This document shows, in pieces, positions 15,402 to 22,684 of a DNA stretch of 54,368 bases; positions within the stretch are counted from its first letter, which is position 1; every line of letters starts with the position of its first letter. Position numbers and translations under genes: made by a program. The notes under the pieces are model-generated. The model was not told the DNA's origin. It made no database searches and saw only the letters and a list, made by a program, of their open reading frames with translations. The DNA comes from Clostridium sp. AM34-11AC. GTDB taxonomy: Bacteria > Bacillota > Clostridia > Lachnospirales > Lachnospiraceae. The stretch is from positions 1-54,368 of the forward strand of contig NZ_QWGL01000022.1 in the NCBI RefSeq assembly GCF_003435375.1, given 5' to 3'.

Positions 15402-15563
15402 TTGAGAAAACTAAAACGGAGAGTCGAAGAACTCGAAGCGGAGGTAGAACAGCTCAAAAAAAGAACTGAAAACAGCAAGGCGGTTCAAATCATTACTTGG
15501 ACGGTAGCGATTGTGGATTTAGCCACTGCCATACTTGCTTTGATAGCAGTTTTGGCAGGCTGA
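15402..15563 (+). CDS. Small coiled-coil membrane protein, 53 aa
   Basis: The frame has no ATG. A TTG at 15402 with AAGGA a few bases upstream gives 53 residues: a basic coiled coil (RRVEELEAEVEQLKKR), then one hydrophobic segment of ~22 residues to the end. A stronger GAGGAGG lies at 15368-15374, which would fit a non-standard start near 15384. A C-terminal membrane anchor with a cytoplasmic coil is seen in small phage holin-like or exclusion proteins. Start uncertain. Confidence 0.5.
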   Translation: MRKLKRRVEELEAEVEQLKKRTENSKAVQIITWTVAIVDLATAILALIAVLAG

Positions 15564-15573
15564 TTTCAGTTCG

Positions 15574-15601
15574 TGGGAGGGGGAGTCATACCTCCCTCCT
15601 G
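15574..15601 (+). terminator. Hairpin between small membrane genes
   Basis: GGGAGG / CCTCCC stem with a T-containing end but no long T run. It may be a weak terminator or a processing site. Confidence 0.4.
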
Positions 15602-15636
15602 TTTAATAAGAATATCACAGGAAGGAGTCGGTGTAA

Positions 15637-15786
15637 ATGAAAATCGGTAAAATTGCATTGCATATCATGTTTGTAGTATCAATAGCAGCATTTATCATCA
15701 CAGGTAACAGCGTTACAGCCATAGTCTCATTTGGTACGGCGTGTATCAACCTTGGCATCCTACTTGGAGAAAGGAGCAGAAAATGA
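15637..15786 (+). CDS. Small membrane protein, 49 aa
   Basis: ATG preceded by GGAAGGAG. Two hydrophobic stretches (ALHIMFVVSIAAFII and AIVSFGTACINLGILL) with short polar ends suggest a two-pass peptide. It overlaps the next gene by ATGA. Function unknown. Confidence 0.5.
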   Translation: MKIGKIALHIMFVVSIAAFIITGNSVTAIVSFGTACINLGILLGERSRK

Positions 15787-16445
15787 AGAAATTCCATAAG
15801 AAGATAGATTACAGGAGTCGAAAGGCAATGGTTGGTTTCCTCAAGAACCACTTCAGATATGACACCATGAGCAGTTGGAACAGGGCGAGTTCCTACGCAA
15901 ATAACATGAAAATCCGCAGCCTTGGGTTGACCTCTGAACAGGCCAGTAGATTGTACGACATCATGGACTGTGATGGAGCCTATGAAACAATCAATGAACT
16001 GACGGATGAATTTGACAGAGAGAATGATTACGCATGGCAGGCACATTTCAATGGCAGAAGTGGCGGATACCTCGTCCTGTATAGCGGCGGATTGAAAGAT
16101 ACCGGATACAAGTCGTTCTGCACATCCTGCGGACAGCGGAATTTCAGAACCGTAGAAGAAAGCGGATGTACCTGCGGAAGATGTAGAAAGGACACGAGAG
16201 TAAACTACAAGCACCCGCTCATGCAGAAATACGCATCCGGCAGGAGTGTTGATGAGAATGAGGACTTTGAAGAATGGAGTATCGAGGAACTCCGAGAAAG
16301 ATGCAGGGTTGTTGAAAGATTTGATATACTCTGCGACAGCATTGTTGAAGAGGCGGCAAGACTCAGCGAGTCGGTAGAAACGGTTGAAGAAACAGTATAT
16401 GTTCCTACAAAAAGAAAGGTTCTCAAGGAGGTGGCGATATGCTGA
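15783..16445 (+). CDS. Phage protein with zinc-finger motif, 220 aa
   Basis: Start at 15783 overlaps the previous stop and has GGAGAAAGGAG upstream. The basic N-terminal half has helices (RKAMVGFLKNHFRYDTM). Near residues ~110-140 there is CTSCGQRNF...CTCGRC, a four-cysteine zinc ribbon. The C-terminal part is acidic and helical. This architecture is common in clostridial phages next to the gene that follows; a nucleic-acid role is plausible but unproven. Confidence 0.6.
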   Translation: MKKFHKKIDYRSRKAMVGFLKNHFRYDTMSSWNRASSYANNMKIRSLGLTSEQASRLYDIMDCDGAYETINELTDEFDRENDYAWQAHFNGRSGGYLVLYSGGLKDTGYKSFCTSCGQRNFRTVEESGCTCGRCRKDTRVNYKHPLMQKYASGRSVDENEDFEEWSIEELRERCRVVERFDILCDSIVEEAARLSESVETVEETVYVPTKRKVLKEVAIC

Positions 16446-16813
16446 AAGTCGGCAGTATCGAGGATGATGGAGAAGATTATGCCATCCACCGTGAATTTTA
16501 CGGACAGGGAATGATTTTTAAAGACGAAGATGCTTACCGGAACCATAAGGACCAACCGTGCTATGCCCCGGAGACATCGGATGCAGTATATACCGGAAAT
16601 GATTTTCTTGAGATGTGCAACTGCCAAGAGGAGTTTGCAGATGAATTATTCGAGGAAGTTGACTGGCAGCATCCGGAGACACTCATGGAGGACTGGTTTG
16701 TCAATAATGAATGGGTAAGGTGCGAGAAGTGCGGCAGACTTATCAATTATGGAGATGGATGTAATGACAAGAAGTGTCCGTCTTGCGGATGGGAGGTAAA
16801 GGCAGATGAATGA
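16439..16813 (+). CDS. Phage protein with C-terminal zinc ribbon, 124 aa
   Basis: Overlaps the previous gene and has AAGGAGGTGG upstream. The first ~80 residues contain KDEDAYRNHKDQPCYAPE and a helical segment. The C-terminus has CEKCGRLINYGDGC...KCPSCGWEV, a zinc ribbon. It likely works with the zinc-finger protein encoded just upstream. Confidence 0.6.
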   Translation: MLKVGSIEDDGEDYAIHREFYGQGMIFKDEDAYRNHKDQPCYAPETSDAVYTGNDFLEMCNCQEEFADELFEEVDWQHPETLMEDWFVNNEWVRCEKCGRLINYGDGCNDKKCPSCGWEVKADE

Positions 16814-17216
16814 TTTTAAGGTTAAAGTAGAACTTGAAGTGAATGTCACACAGGAAGATATAGATGATATCGTCACAACTGCATTGGAGGGCGGCATCAA
16901 TTACTGGTGTAGAAAAGCCGAGGTTGTCGGAGATTATCTCGGAGAATACGCATCCGAACAGATAAGTCGGGGCGGCACTCTGAAACTACACGACTCAGAG
17001 GAAAATGAGGTCTATGAACTCACGAGAGATAAGTTGCTCGATGGTATCAAGAAATACTGTGAGGATGTAAACCGACCGTATGACATCATGTATTCCGGAA
17101 TGAACTCAGTGGGATGCAGTAGCGGAGAGTTTGGACTTGACTGTTCGATGGTAGATGCAACGGTAGCAGACATGATTATTCAGTACGCCGTTATGGGAGA
17201 GATTGTGTATGGCTAA
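16806..17216 (+). CDS. Conserved phage protein, 136 aa
   Basis: Starts inside the end of the zinc-ribbon gene. It opens with a strand rich in valine and acidic residues and contains EDIDDIVTTALEGGINYWCRKAEV and YASEQISRGGTLKLHD, a pattern widespread in clostridial prophages (a 'GGINYW' family). No catalytic motif; function unknown. The gap 17217-17313 after it contains only very short frames without clear support. Confidence 0.65.
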   Translation: MNDFKVKVELEVNVTQEDIDDIVTTALEGGINYWCRKAEVVGDYLGEYASEQISRGGTLKLHDSEENEVYELTRDKLLDGIKKYCEDVNRPYDIMYSGMNSVGCSSGEFGLDCSMVDATVADMIIQYAVMGEIVYG

Positions 17217-17313
17217 GGCAGGAGCAAGCCAACAGGAACAGAACCCTACAAATACACCATGGAAGCGATAAAAACGCTGCATAAACCTATATCAGAGAAA
17301 GGAGGGCGATTAG

Positions 17314-17601
17314 ATGCAAGGCATAGTAACCGAATACAATGACATCTGCATATTCTGCGGCAGACAGGCGGAAGCGGAGCATCATCTCATATTCGGTACG
17401 GCGGGCAGAGAACTCAGTGACAAGGACGGACTCAAGGTTCCGATTTGTAATAACTGTCACAACATGGGCGATAAACTGCACCGGATACATGATAACCCGA
17501 TGGCGGAGCGATTATCCAAAATGCTCGGGCAGGCGATGTTCGAGGCAAAGATAGGCTCAAGAGAAGAATTTAGAAAGAGGTACGGGAGGTCGTACCTGTA
17601 A
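17314..17601 (+). CDS. HNH-like zinc protein
   Basis: 95 residues with GGAGGGCG before the ATG. CIFCGRQAEAEHHLIFG is followed by CNNCHNMGDKLH, giving two cysteine pairs around a histidine-rich betabetaalpha-like core. This is the layout of small HNH/recombination-type phage proteins. The central HH fits the first catalytic position and the later CH the metal side. It could be a DNA nickase or a structural zinc protein involved in recombination; catalysis is not certain. Confidence 0.65.
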   Translation: MQGIVTEYNDICIFCGRQAEAEHHLIFGTAGRELSDKDGLKVPICNNCHNMGDKLHRIHDNPMAERLSKMLGQAMFEAKIGSREEFRKRYGRSYL

Positions 17602-17609
17602 GGAGGACT

Positions 17610-17888
17610 ATGATGAGAGAAAAAAGTAAGTTGGCAGGAAAGACGGTAAAAATAAAGGATGGAACCGGGATAAAGGCAAGCCAATTTGTGGTAGAAGATT
17701 GGTTTGAAAATGTTATTGGATGTTCTTGGCTGAACGCAAACGGAAATCCTGCGGCACTGCAATACGCAGTTAGAATTGCTAAATTCGGGGAGAACAATAA
17801 TGTTCCGCCATTTGACAATGATGTGTTATACGGAAAAATAGGTATGCTTGGATTTCTTCTCAATGTGAGAGAAATTACAGAAGAATAA
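17610..17888 (+). CDS. Phage protein, 92 aa
   Basis: AAGGAGG precedes two adjacent ATG codons. The product is strand-rich (AGKTVKIKDG, QFVVEDWFENVIGCSW) and compact. Its motif of valine-rich strands resembles small phage beta-barrels of unknown function. Tightly packed between neighbours. Confidence 0.55.
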   Translation: MMREKSKLAGKTVKIKDGTGIKASQFVVEDWFENVIGCSWLNANGNPAALQYAVRIAKFGENNNVPPFDNDVLYGKIGMLGFLLNVREITEE

Positions 17889-17901
17889 TGAGGTGCAGAC
17901 G

Positions 17902-18342
17902 ATGACATGGAATGAGATTTACGAGGCAGCGGACGGAGCAGCCTGCGGAGATGATACGCTCAAGGCGAAAGACGAGGCGAGACATCAAGTGAGATGCCTT
18001 GCTATGGAGTTAGGCAGTCCGGATTTGGATAATGCAGATTGCCCGGAGGATGTGGTGGAAGATTACTGCAATGCCATGAAAATTCAGTTTGATGAGTGCG
18101 GCAACATCGTAGGACTCGAACTTCCTCACTGGGTAGAAGATATTATCTACCGCAGAAAAGATGATGCGTACCTCGAGGAGGATTTGAATGTAACTGCTCA
18201 AGAATTGGCAGGTGGCAACATAGAAATCAGTGATGAGCAGATGCAGAGAATGATGGCAATGTACCGCCACGATGAAGATAGTAATGTAGCGATGAACGAT
18301 ACTCTCGAGAGTGTAGTGTGCAGAGTTCTCGGGCGTAACTGA
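17902..18342 (+). CDS. Acidic phage protein, 146 aa
   Basis: The ATG at 17902 has GAGGTG six bases upstream, making it a better start than the GTG at 17893. Strongly acidic and helical, with CGDDTLKAKDEARHQVRCLAM near the start and a DEQMQRMMAMYRHDED segment near the end. No recognised family. It ends just before the HTH regulator. Confidence 0.55.
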   Translation: MTWNEIYEAADGAACGDDTLKAKDEARHQVRCLAMELGSPDLDNADCPEDVVEDYCNAMKIQFDECGNIVGLELPHWVEDIIYRRKDDAYLEEDLNVTAQELAGGNIEISDEQMQRMMAMYRHDEDSNVAMNDTLESVVCRVLGRN

Positions 18343-18356
18343 TGAAAGGAGATAAG

Positions 18357-18737
18357 ATGGCAAAGGTAATTGAACTCATTAAGGAGTCTATGAAAGAAAA
18401 GAAGATGACACAGACTGAATTGGCTAAGTCACTTGGGGAGGATGTGCGTGTCATCAATCAGCAGTTGAACAGACAGCAGGACCTAAAGGCAGAACGCTTC
18501 CTTGAGGTAATGGAGCATATCGGATACAGGGTTGAAATGGTTGACAATGACGGCATCCGCAAAGTGTGCGAGGATATGCTTGATGATATTAAGGCAGGGA
18601 ATGTCAGCGGAGATAAGTTTTACATTCAGAAAGACGATGGCAGTATTATTGGCATCAGAGTCTCCAATGGAGATACTGAGGTCGAGGAATTTTGGAATAA
18701 AGCCGATTGTTTCGACTGGCTTATTTCTCATACCTAA
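18357..18737 (+). CDS. HTH (XRE-like) transcriptional regulator
   Basis: 126 residues; start set by AAAGGAGATAAG. Residues ~1-60 hold a helix-turn-helix of Cro/CI type (KKMTQTELAKSLGEDVRVINQQL). The C-terminal half is a small unrecognised domain with DGIRKVCEDMLDDI. It sits next to a perfect palindrome at 18741-18756 that recurs at 12430 and 12469, suggesting that it binds these sites and represses its own region. It is too small to be a full CI-type repressor with a cleavage domain. Confidence 0.7.
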   Translation: MAKVIELIKESMKEKKMTQTELAKSLGEDVRVINQQLNRQQDLKAERFLEVMEHIGYRVEMVDNDGIRKVCEDMLDDIKAGNVSGDKFYIQKDDGSIIGIRVSNGDTEVEEFWNKADCFDWLISHT

Positions 18738-18740
18738 GAG

Positions 18741-18756
18741 ATTGGAATATTCCAAT
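18741..18756 (+). promoter_or_regulatory. Operator-like palindrome ATTGGAATATTCCAAT
   Basis: A perfect 16-base palindrome four bases after the HTH gene and 40 bases before the promoter at 18796. It shares the GGAATrTTCC core with the sites at 12430-12439 and 12469-12482. Confidence 0.65.
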
Positions 18757-18795
18757 TTACAGGCGGAAAATTCCTAAAAAATATCAGTAAAACTA

Positions 18796-18823
18796 TTGAC
18801 TTCAAGGTAGGCTATGCTATCGT
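18796..18823 (+). promoter_or_regulatory. Phage early promoter, copy 4
   Basis: TTGACT, 16-base spacer, TGCTATCGTACGCTC. Drives the genes starting at 18865. Confidence 0.7.
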
Positions 18824-18864
18824 ACGCTCAACGAAAAACATAACACCCAAGGAGGTACAAAGAT

Positions 18865-19299
18865 ATGATGAAATCAGAGTTTATCGAAAGAACAGGTTTT
18901 GAGCCGACCGAGGCAGAATACAGAGAAATCGAAGCAGAGTACATGGGATGTGACATCGACAAAGATGAGTTCTGCAAGGCATGGAAAAAGCAGGGCGGCA
19001 TTCAGAGATTGATGAGACTCCGTGCGAGAAGAATTGAGGAACTTGAGGTGGAACTCGTGAAAGAGAAGAATGACTATGACAGAATGGATGCTCAGTATTG
19101 CACCAAGATTAACGAACTCGAAAAGCAGATTTCGGATGATGGACTGGCTCTTAATAGCTTGAATGCTCAGATGGGATTGATGAGAAATAAGGCTGCGGGA
19201 GAAATTGAGGAATTACTCAAGAGAGCGACCGAGGCAGAAAGGAAGTTGGCAGTCCTCAAGGAGGCATTCGCAATCATCACAGGAAAGGAGGCTGAGTGA
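18865..19299 (+). CDS. Coiled-coil phage protein, 144 aa
   Basis: CAAGGAGGTACAAAG precedes two consecutive ATG codons. The N-terminal ~50 residues (FIERTGFEPTEAEYREIEAEYMGCDIDKDEFC) form a conserved segment found in many clostridial mobile elements. The rest is a long coiled coil rich in Glu and Lys (RIEELEVELVKEKNDYDRM, TEAERKLAVLKEAF). Probably an oligomeric scaffold or adaptor; function unknown. Confidence 0.65.
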   Translation: MMKSEFIERTGFEPTEAEYREIEAEYMGCDIDKDEFCKAWKKQGGIQRLMRLRARRIEELEVELVKEKNDYDRMDAQYCTKINELEKQISDDGLALNSLNAQMGLMRNKAAGEIEELLKRATEAERKLAVLKEAFAIITGKEAE

Positions 19300-19300
19300 T

Positions 19301-19570
19301 ATGAAAGTTACAATTCCGGTTTGGAAATTGGTTGATATGTACAAAGGGAAGTATCCGTATGGTCACTTCTTTGATGACAAGACATTGAAGTTCTTCGGAG
19401 AGAGGCTCTCAGACATGAGAGTCCTCAGTAACACAGAAACTGTTAAGGATTGTCAAGGAGAAACGCACGAGTGCTATGTTCTGAGCAGATTGCAGAGAAA
19501 GCATCCGGCAGGACCGAGAAGAACATACGCATATTTCGATGTGGAAACACTCGAGCATATTGCGGGATAA
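19301..19570 (+). CDS. Phage protein, 89 aa
   Basis: Start shares its region with the previous stop, and AAAGGAGG lies upstream. The product is basic and strand-rich (VTIPVWKLVDMYKGKYPYGHFF). The same transcript unit as the coiled-coil gene. No family recognised. Confidence 0.55.
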   Translation: MKVTIPVWKLVDMYKGKYPYGHFFDDKTLKFFGERLSDMRVLSNTETVKDCQGETHECYVLSRLQRKHPAGPRRTYAYFDVETLEHIAG

Positions 19571-19582
19571 GGAGGAATGAAC

Positions 19583-20209
19583 ATGGCAAAAGCAGGAATG
19601 ACGATAAGCGATGCGGCTCACGAGTGGGTCAGAGAAATGAATGCCTATCCGCAGGAGATGATAGAAACTCTCATGCAGGCAAAACCGGATGATTGGCACG
19701 AGGTTACGATGCCTCGAGTATGCGACAGAGTATATGTATATAATCTCCCGGATGGATGCGAAGACTACGACCCCAATGGCGAGATTGAGAATATCGTAGG
19801 AGATGTTTACCTCATCAATCTTGAAGATGGAAATACCATTGAACTCGGAGCAGATGACTTTGAGGTTGAGCGTGACAGCATTCTTCCGATGTGGGGATGG
19901 ATGTGGAGTTTCTCGGACTCAGCGGATGATTACTTTATGGATGAGTTGGACGGCATCAAAAAGATGTCTGAGTGCGGCTTCCGGATTTACGAGCATGATG
20001 AATGGGGTTATTTCTTCGGAATAGATGGCTGCGGATACTCATTCTATGACGAGCATTGGATACCACTGTACAAAAAGAGAGGTTTGCAGTGGCACGACCC
20101 GAAAGCGGAGCAGGAGTATCGAATGAGGATGAATGGTTGCGAGAAAAAGAAACTTGGCACTAAGGAGTGTTGGTTCAAGGGAGATGAATTTGTTGAGGAG
20201 GTGTTGTGA
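19583..20209 (+). CDS. Phage protein, 208 aa
   Basis: ATG 19583 lies seven bases after AAGGAGG; the ATG at 19577 is too close. The product has a helical N-terminus and a strand-rich middle (VCDRVYVYNLP, GDVYLINLEDGNTIEL), then an aromatic-rich half (MWGWMWSFSDSADDYFMDELDGI, WGYFFGIDGCGYSFYDEHWIPLY). That half matches a family common in clostridial phages and conjugative elements. Function unknown. It abuts the next gene. Confidence 0.65.
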   Translation: MAKAGMTISDAAHEWVREMNAYPQEMIETLMQAKPDDWHEVTMPRVCDRVYVYNLPDGCEDYDPNGEIENIVGDVYLINLEDGNTIELGADDFEVERDSILPMWGWMWSFSDSADDYFMDELDGIKKMSECGFRIYEHDEWGYFFGIDGCGYSFYDEHWIPLYKKRGLQWHDPKAEQEYRMRMNGCEKKKLGTKECWFKGDEFVEEVL

Positions 20210-20640
20210 TGTCAGCATTAGATGGACTGTTGTTTGTGCTACTTGATTGTGGAAGCCTCGATATCTCCATACTGGATGATGTCGGGTACGACCTTGGAGA
20301 TATAGCTGTTGAATTACAGGAGGAGGGTGTAAATGTCACTCTGAATAATATCACGGATGCAATCTTCCGAAAAGGACAGGATGAACTCAAAGATGCTCTT
20401 GAGGAGAAGATTTCAGAACTCGAGGATGAAAGAGACGAGTGTGAAGAGGACTCTGACGAGTACGAAGAATTGCAGGAACAGATTGATGAACTGGAATGCT
20501 GTGACCCGGAGGAAGATGTGGAGTGGTTCTGCAACTGTCTTGATACCTCGATTTGGTTCAGAGATAACGAAGAGATTTACAGGAAGTATCTCAAGGATGA
20601 GATTTCAGACATCGAGGACAACATGGGATTTGAATTTTAG
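20209..20640 (+). CDS. Very acidic coiled-coil phage protein
   Basis: 143 residues from ATG 20209 (GAGGAGGTG upstream). After a short N-terminal domain, ~50 residues form a highly acidic coiled coil (ISELEDERDECEEDSDEYEEL), and the C-terminus contains WFCNCLDTSIWFRDNEEIYRKYL. Strong negative charge suggests binding to basic host proteins or DNA mimicry, but no known inhibitor family was recognised. Confidence 0.55.
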   Translation: MSALDGLLFVLLDCGSLDISILDDVGYDLGDIAVELQEEGVNVTLNNITDAIFRKGQDELKDALEEKISELEDERDECEEDSDEYEELQEQIDELECCDPEEDVEWFCNCLDTSIWFRDNEEIYRKYLKDEISDIEDNMGFEF

Positions 20641-20651
20641 GAGGCGAGAGG

Positions 20652-21344
20652 ATGGATAAGCAGTCGGCAGACAGGATAATTGTAAAGTCAAATGCAAGAA
20701 TGGAAATCGTTCTTGATTGGTTCTCCAAAAACAGAGAATGGCTGAAACAGCAGGAGTTCCACGCACCGTTAGATGCAGGTGTTGTCGAATTGCAGGAAGA
20801 GTTGATTGAGTTCACATTCGAGAGCAAAGGAGATTTGGTGGAACTGGCGGTCTACCCGGCGGAAAAGCCTAACCTGCCTGCGGTTGTTACATACGATTAC
20901 GACCCTGTGACTACGCAGACATCCAACTTTCGTTTTGCATCACACCTGCCGCCGGAAAGAAAAATGCTCTTGATGCAGGTAATGGCAATGGATAATACGC
21001 ATCTCAAGGAAGCGTTGAAGTACCACGCTCTGATGTGCTTTATGACTTATTACCGGGAGACGGTAAAGATTGAGGACAAGGGCAGAAGAACCAAGCGGCA
21101 GGCTAAGGCGTTACGAAAAGATGTAACGAAACCGCTTCCACTCATCCGGAAGCAGTATGTAATTGAGGAAGTAGACAGCAAAGTTCTGAGGCTTCCCGAC
21201 CAAAAGAGAACCTATACCAAACCGGAACACGAAGTAAGCGTCAGAGGCTATATGAGACACTACAAGTCCGGCAAGAGTGTATGGATAGAGCCGTTTACCA
21301 AGTACAGAGGTAAGGGCAAGAACAGAAAAGACTACGAATTATAG
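20652..21344 (+). CDS. Phage protein before DGR target 2
   Basis: 230 residues with GGAGGCGAGAGG upstream. Residues ~1-150 are mixed alpha/beta. The C-terminal ~45 residues (HEVSVRGYMRHYKSGKSVWIEP and the basic end) form a segment shared by many phage early proteins and look like a nucleic-acid-binding tail. It is 11 bases from target 2, so the two are probably co-transcribed. Function unknown. Confidence 0.6.
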   Translation: MDKQSADRIIVKSNARMEIVLDWFSKNREWLKQQEFHAPLDAGVVELQEELIEFTFESKGDLVELAVYPAEKPNLPAVVTYDYDPVTTQTSNFRFASHLPPERKMLLMQVMAMDNTHLKEALKYHALMCFMTYYRETVKIEDKGRRTKRQAKALRKDVTKPLPLIRKQYVIEEVDSKVLRLPDQKRTYTKPEHEVSVRGYMRHYKSGKSVWIEPFTKYRGKGKNRKDYEL

Positions 21345-21355
21345 GAGGTATCACA

Positions 21356-22429
21356 ATGGAAGTAAGATGCACAAGAAACTGTAAGAAAAAGGACAAGCAG
21401 GGCAGATGCCTTGCGGAGGCAATCTCAATCGAAGAGACTGGCTGCGGAGCGTTTATCAGAGTTCCGGAATTTGAACCGTTTAGAGCGGATAATGTTGTTA
21501 TCTACGACAAGGCAGGCATTCCGTCTATCATGGTTCGTTTCTCGAGAGTGACGGACAATGAATTGTTTGGAGGCTCACGCAGACCTCATCCTGCGTTTGT
21601 GGTGGATGGGAAAGTGTATGATGAAATCTACATCAGCAAGTATCCGAATACAGTAATCAACGGTAGAGCATATTCGCTCCCAATGACAAAGCCAGAAGTG
21701 AATGTCACTTATGACGAAGCAGTCAATCTTTGCAGAGCGAAGGGCGAGGGATGGCATCTGTGGACTGCGGCAGAGAGAGGACTGATTGCCAATATCTGCC
21801 ACAAGAACGAAGTGTTCCCGCATGGAAACACGAACTGCGGAGACTGGCATGGAGATAACTCCGAAAAGGGAAAGACCTATGATGGCGGATATAAGACACT
21901 GACAGGCTCCGGACCTGCAACATGGAACCACGACCACACGCCATTTGGGGTTTCTGATTTATGTGGAAACATTTGGGAGTGGTTTGCAGGAATGAGACTT
22001 ATGGATGGTGTCATCGAAGTGATACCGGACAACAATGCTGCGGCAGATATCGACATGAGCAAAGACAGCGACAAGTGGGTGGAACTGATGAAAGATGGCA
22101 AGCCTATTCGCATCAATGCTGAGGACGGCGGACTCAAGTTTACAACTGAGGAGTCGGGCATGGACTACGATGGATGTGAGTGGGGAGATGCAGAGTTTGA
22201 ATTTGATGCCACCGAACAGATGAAAGAACTTGCCCTGTATCCCGGCGAACCGGAGGCTTACCTGTATGCAGATACGGAGGGCGAGCGTTTGCCGATTGCC
22301 GGGGGCTACTGGGGCAGTGGTGCCTCTGCGGGTGTGTTCTACTTGCTCCTCAACCGTGCTCGTTCTGACTCGAACGGCGGCATCGGCTTCCGCTCCGCTT
22401 TTTATGGAAAGTTGGACTCTGAGGTTTGA
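21356..22429 (+). CDS. DGR target protein 2 (FGE/C-type lectin fold)
   Basis: 357 residues. A four-cysteine N-terminal cluster (RCTRNC, GRC, GC) lies before residue ~35 and is absent from target 1. The remainder is homologous to target 1: GRAYSL, GSGPATWNHDHT, GNIWEWFAGMRL and a variable end RLPIAGGYWGSG...GFRSAF encoded by VR2. The last ~40 residues differ from the template at 16 adenines only. It is a second, independently diversified binding protein made from the early region rather than the tail operon, so its role may differ from receptor binding: for instance a surface or host-interaction factor, or a reserve fibre tip. That role is inference. Confidence 0.9.
   Translation: MEVRCTRNCKKKDKQGRCLAEAISIEETGCGAFIRVPEFEPFRADNVVIYDKAGIPSIMVRFSRVTDNELFGGSRRPHPAFVVDGKVYDEIYISKYPNTVINGRAYSLPMTKPEVNVTYDEAVNLCRAKGEGWHLWTAAERGLIANICHKNEVFPHGNTNCGDWHGDNSEKGKTYDGGYKTLTGSGPATWNHDHTPFGVSDLCGNIWEWFAGMRLMDGVIEVIPDNNAAADIDMSKDSDKWVELMKDGKPIRINAEDGGLKFTTEESGMDYDGCEWGDAEFEFDATEQMKELALYPGEPEAYLYADTEGERLPIAGGYWGSGASAGVFYLLLNRARSDSNGGIGFRSAFYGKLDSEV
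22285..22399 (+). repeat. DGR variable repeat VR2
   Basis: 115 bases that align gap-free to the template at 6681-6795 with 16 differences, all at template adenines: nine A to G, four A to T, three A to C. Its pattern differs from VR1 at many sites, so the two were diversified separately. The distance from the template is 15.6 kb. Identity ends at GCTCCGCT as in VR1. Confidence 0.95.
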
Positions 22430-22438
22430 TATTTGTAA

Positions 22439-22456
22439 GGCGGCTGTTAAGCCGCC
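22439..22456 (+). repeat. Hairpin downstream of VR2
   Basis: A perfect 7-base stem with a 4-base loop (GGCGGCT, GTTA, AGCCGCC), 40 bases after VR2 and just past the stop of target 2. No T run follows, so it is not a normal terminator. Short GC stems with 4-base loops after variable repeats assist homing in the Bordetella phage DGR. Confidence 0.55.
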
Positions 22457-22474
22457 ATACTCTAAGGAGCAAGT

Positions 22475-22684
22475 ATGCTGAAAAGATTGAAAAAACAATG
22501 GAAAAGACATTGGAACTGCTTTCCTTGGTTCGTATGTGGGATGGCAATTTTGATTAAAGGAGAGATAGGCAGGTTCTCATACGCTTTGACATGGATAACA
22601 GTTTTAGTGCTAATTTGGTGGAAACTCCCAACGGTGGGTTTGGATGAGTTCGAGAAAGAAATGGAGGATACAGAAAATGAATAA
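22475..22684 (+). CDS. Small membrane protein, 69 aa
   Basis: CTAAGGAGC precedes the ATG. The N-terminus is very basic (LKRLKKQWKRHW), then two hydrophobic segments (~16-27 and ~34-48) and an acidic tail. It overlaps ssb by eight bases. Location next to target 2 is notable but no link is shown. Function unknown. Confidence 0.55.
   Translation: MLKRLKKQWKRHWNCFPWFVCGMAILIKGEIGRFSYALTWITVLVLIWWKLPTVGLDEFEKEMEDTENE

Noticed and set aside
17217..17313. Very short frames (20-27 codons) in the gap before the HNH-like gene
   Set aside because: Too short and lacking clear ribosome sites or conserved features.
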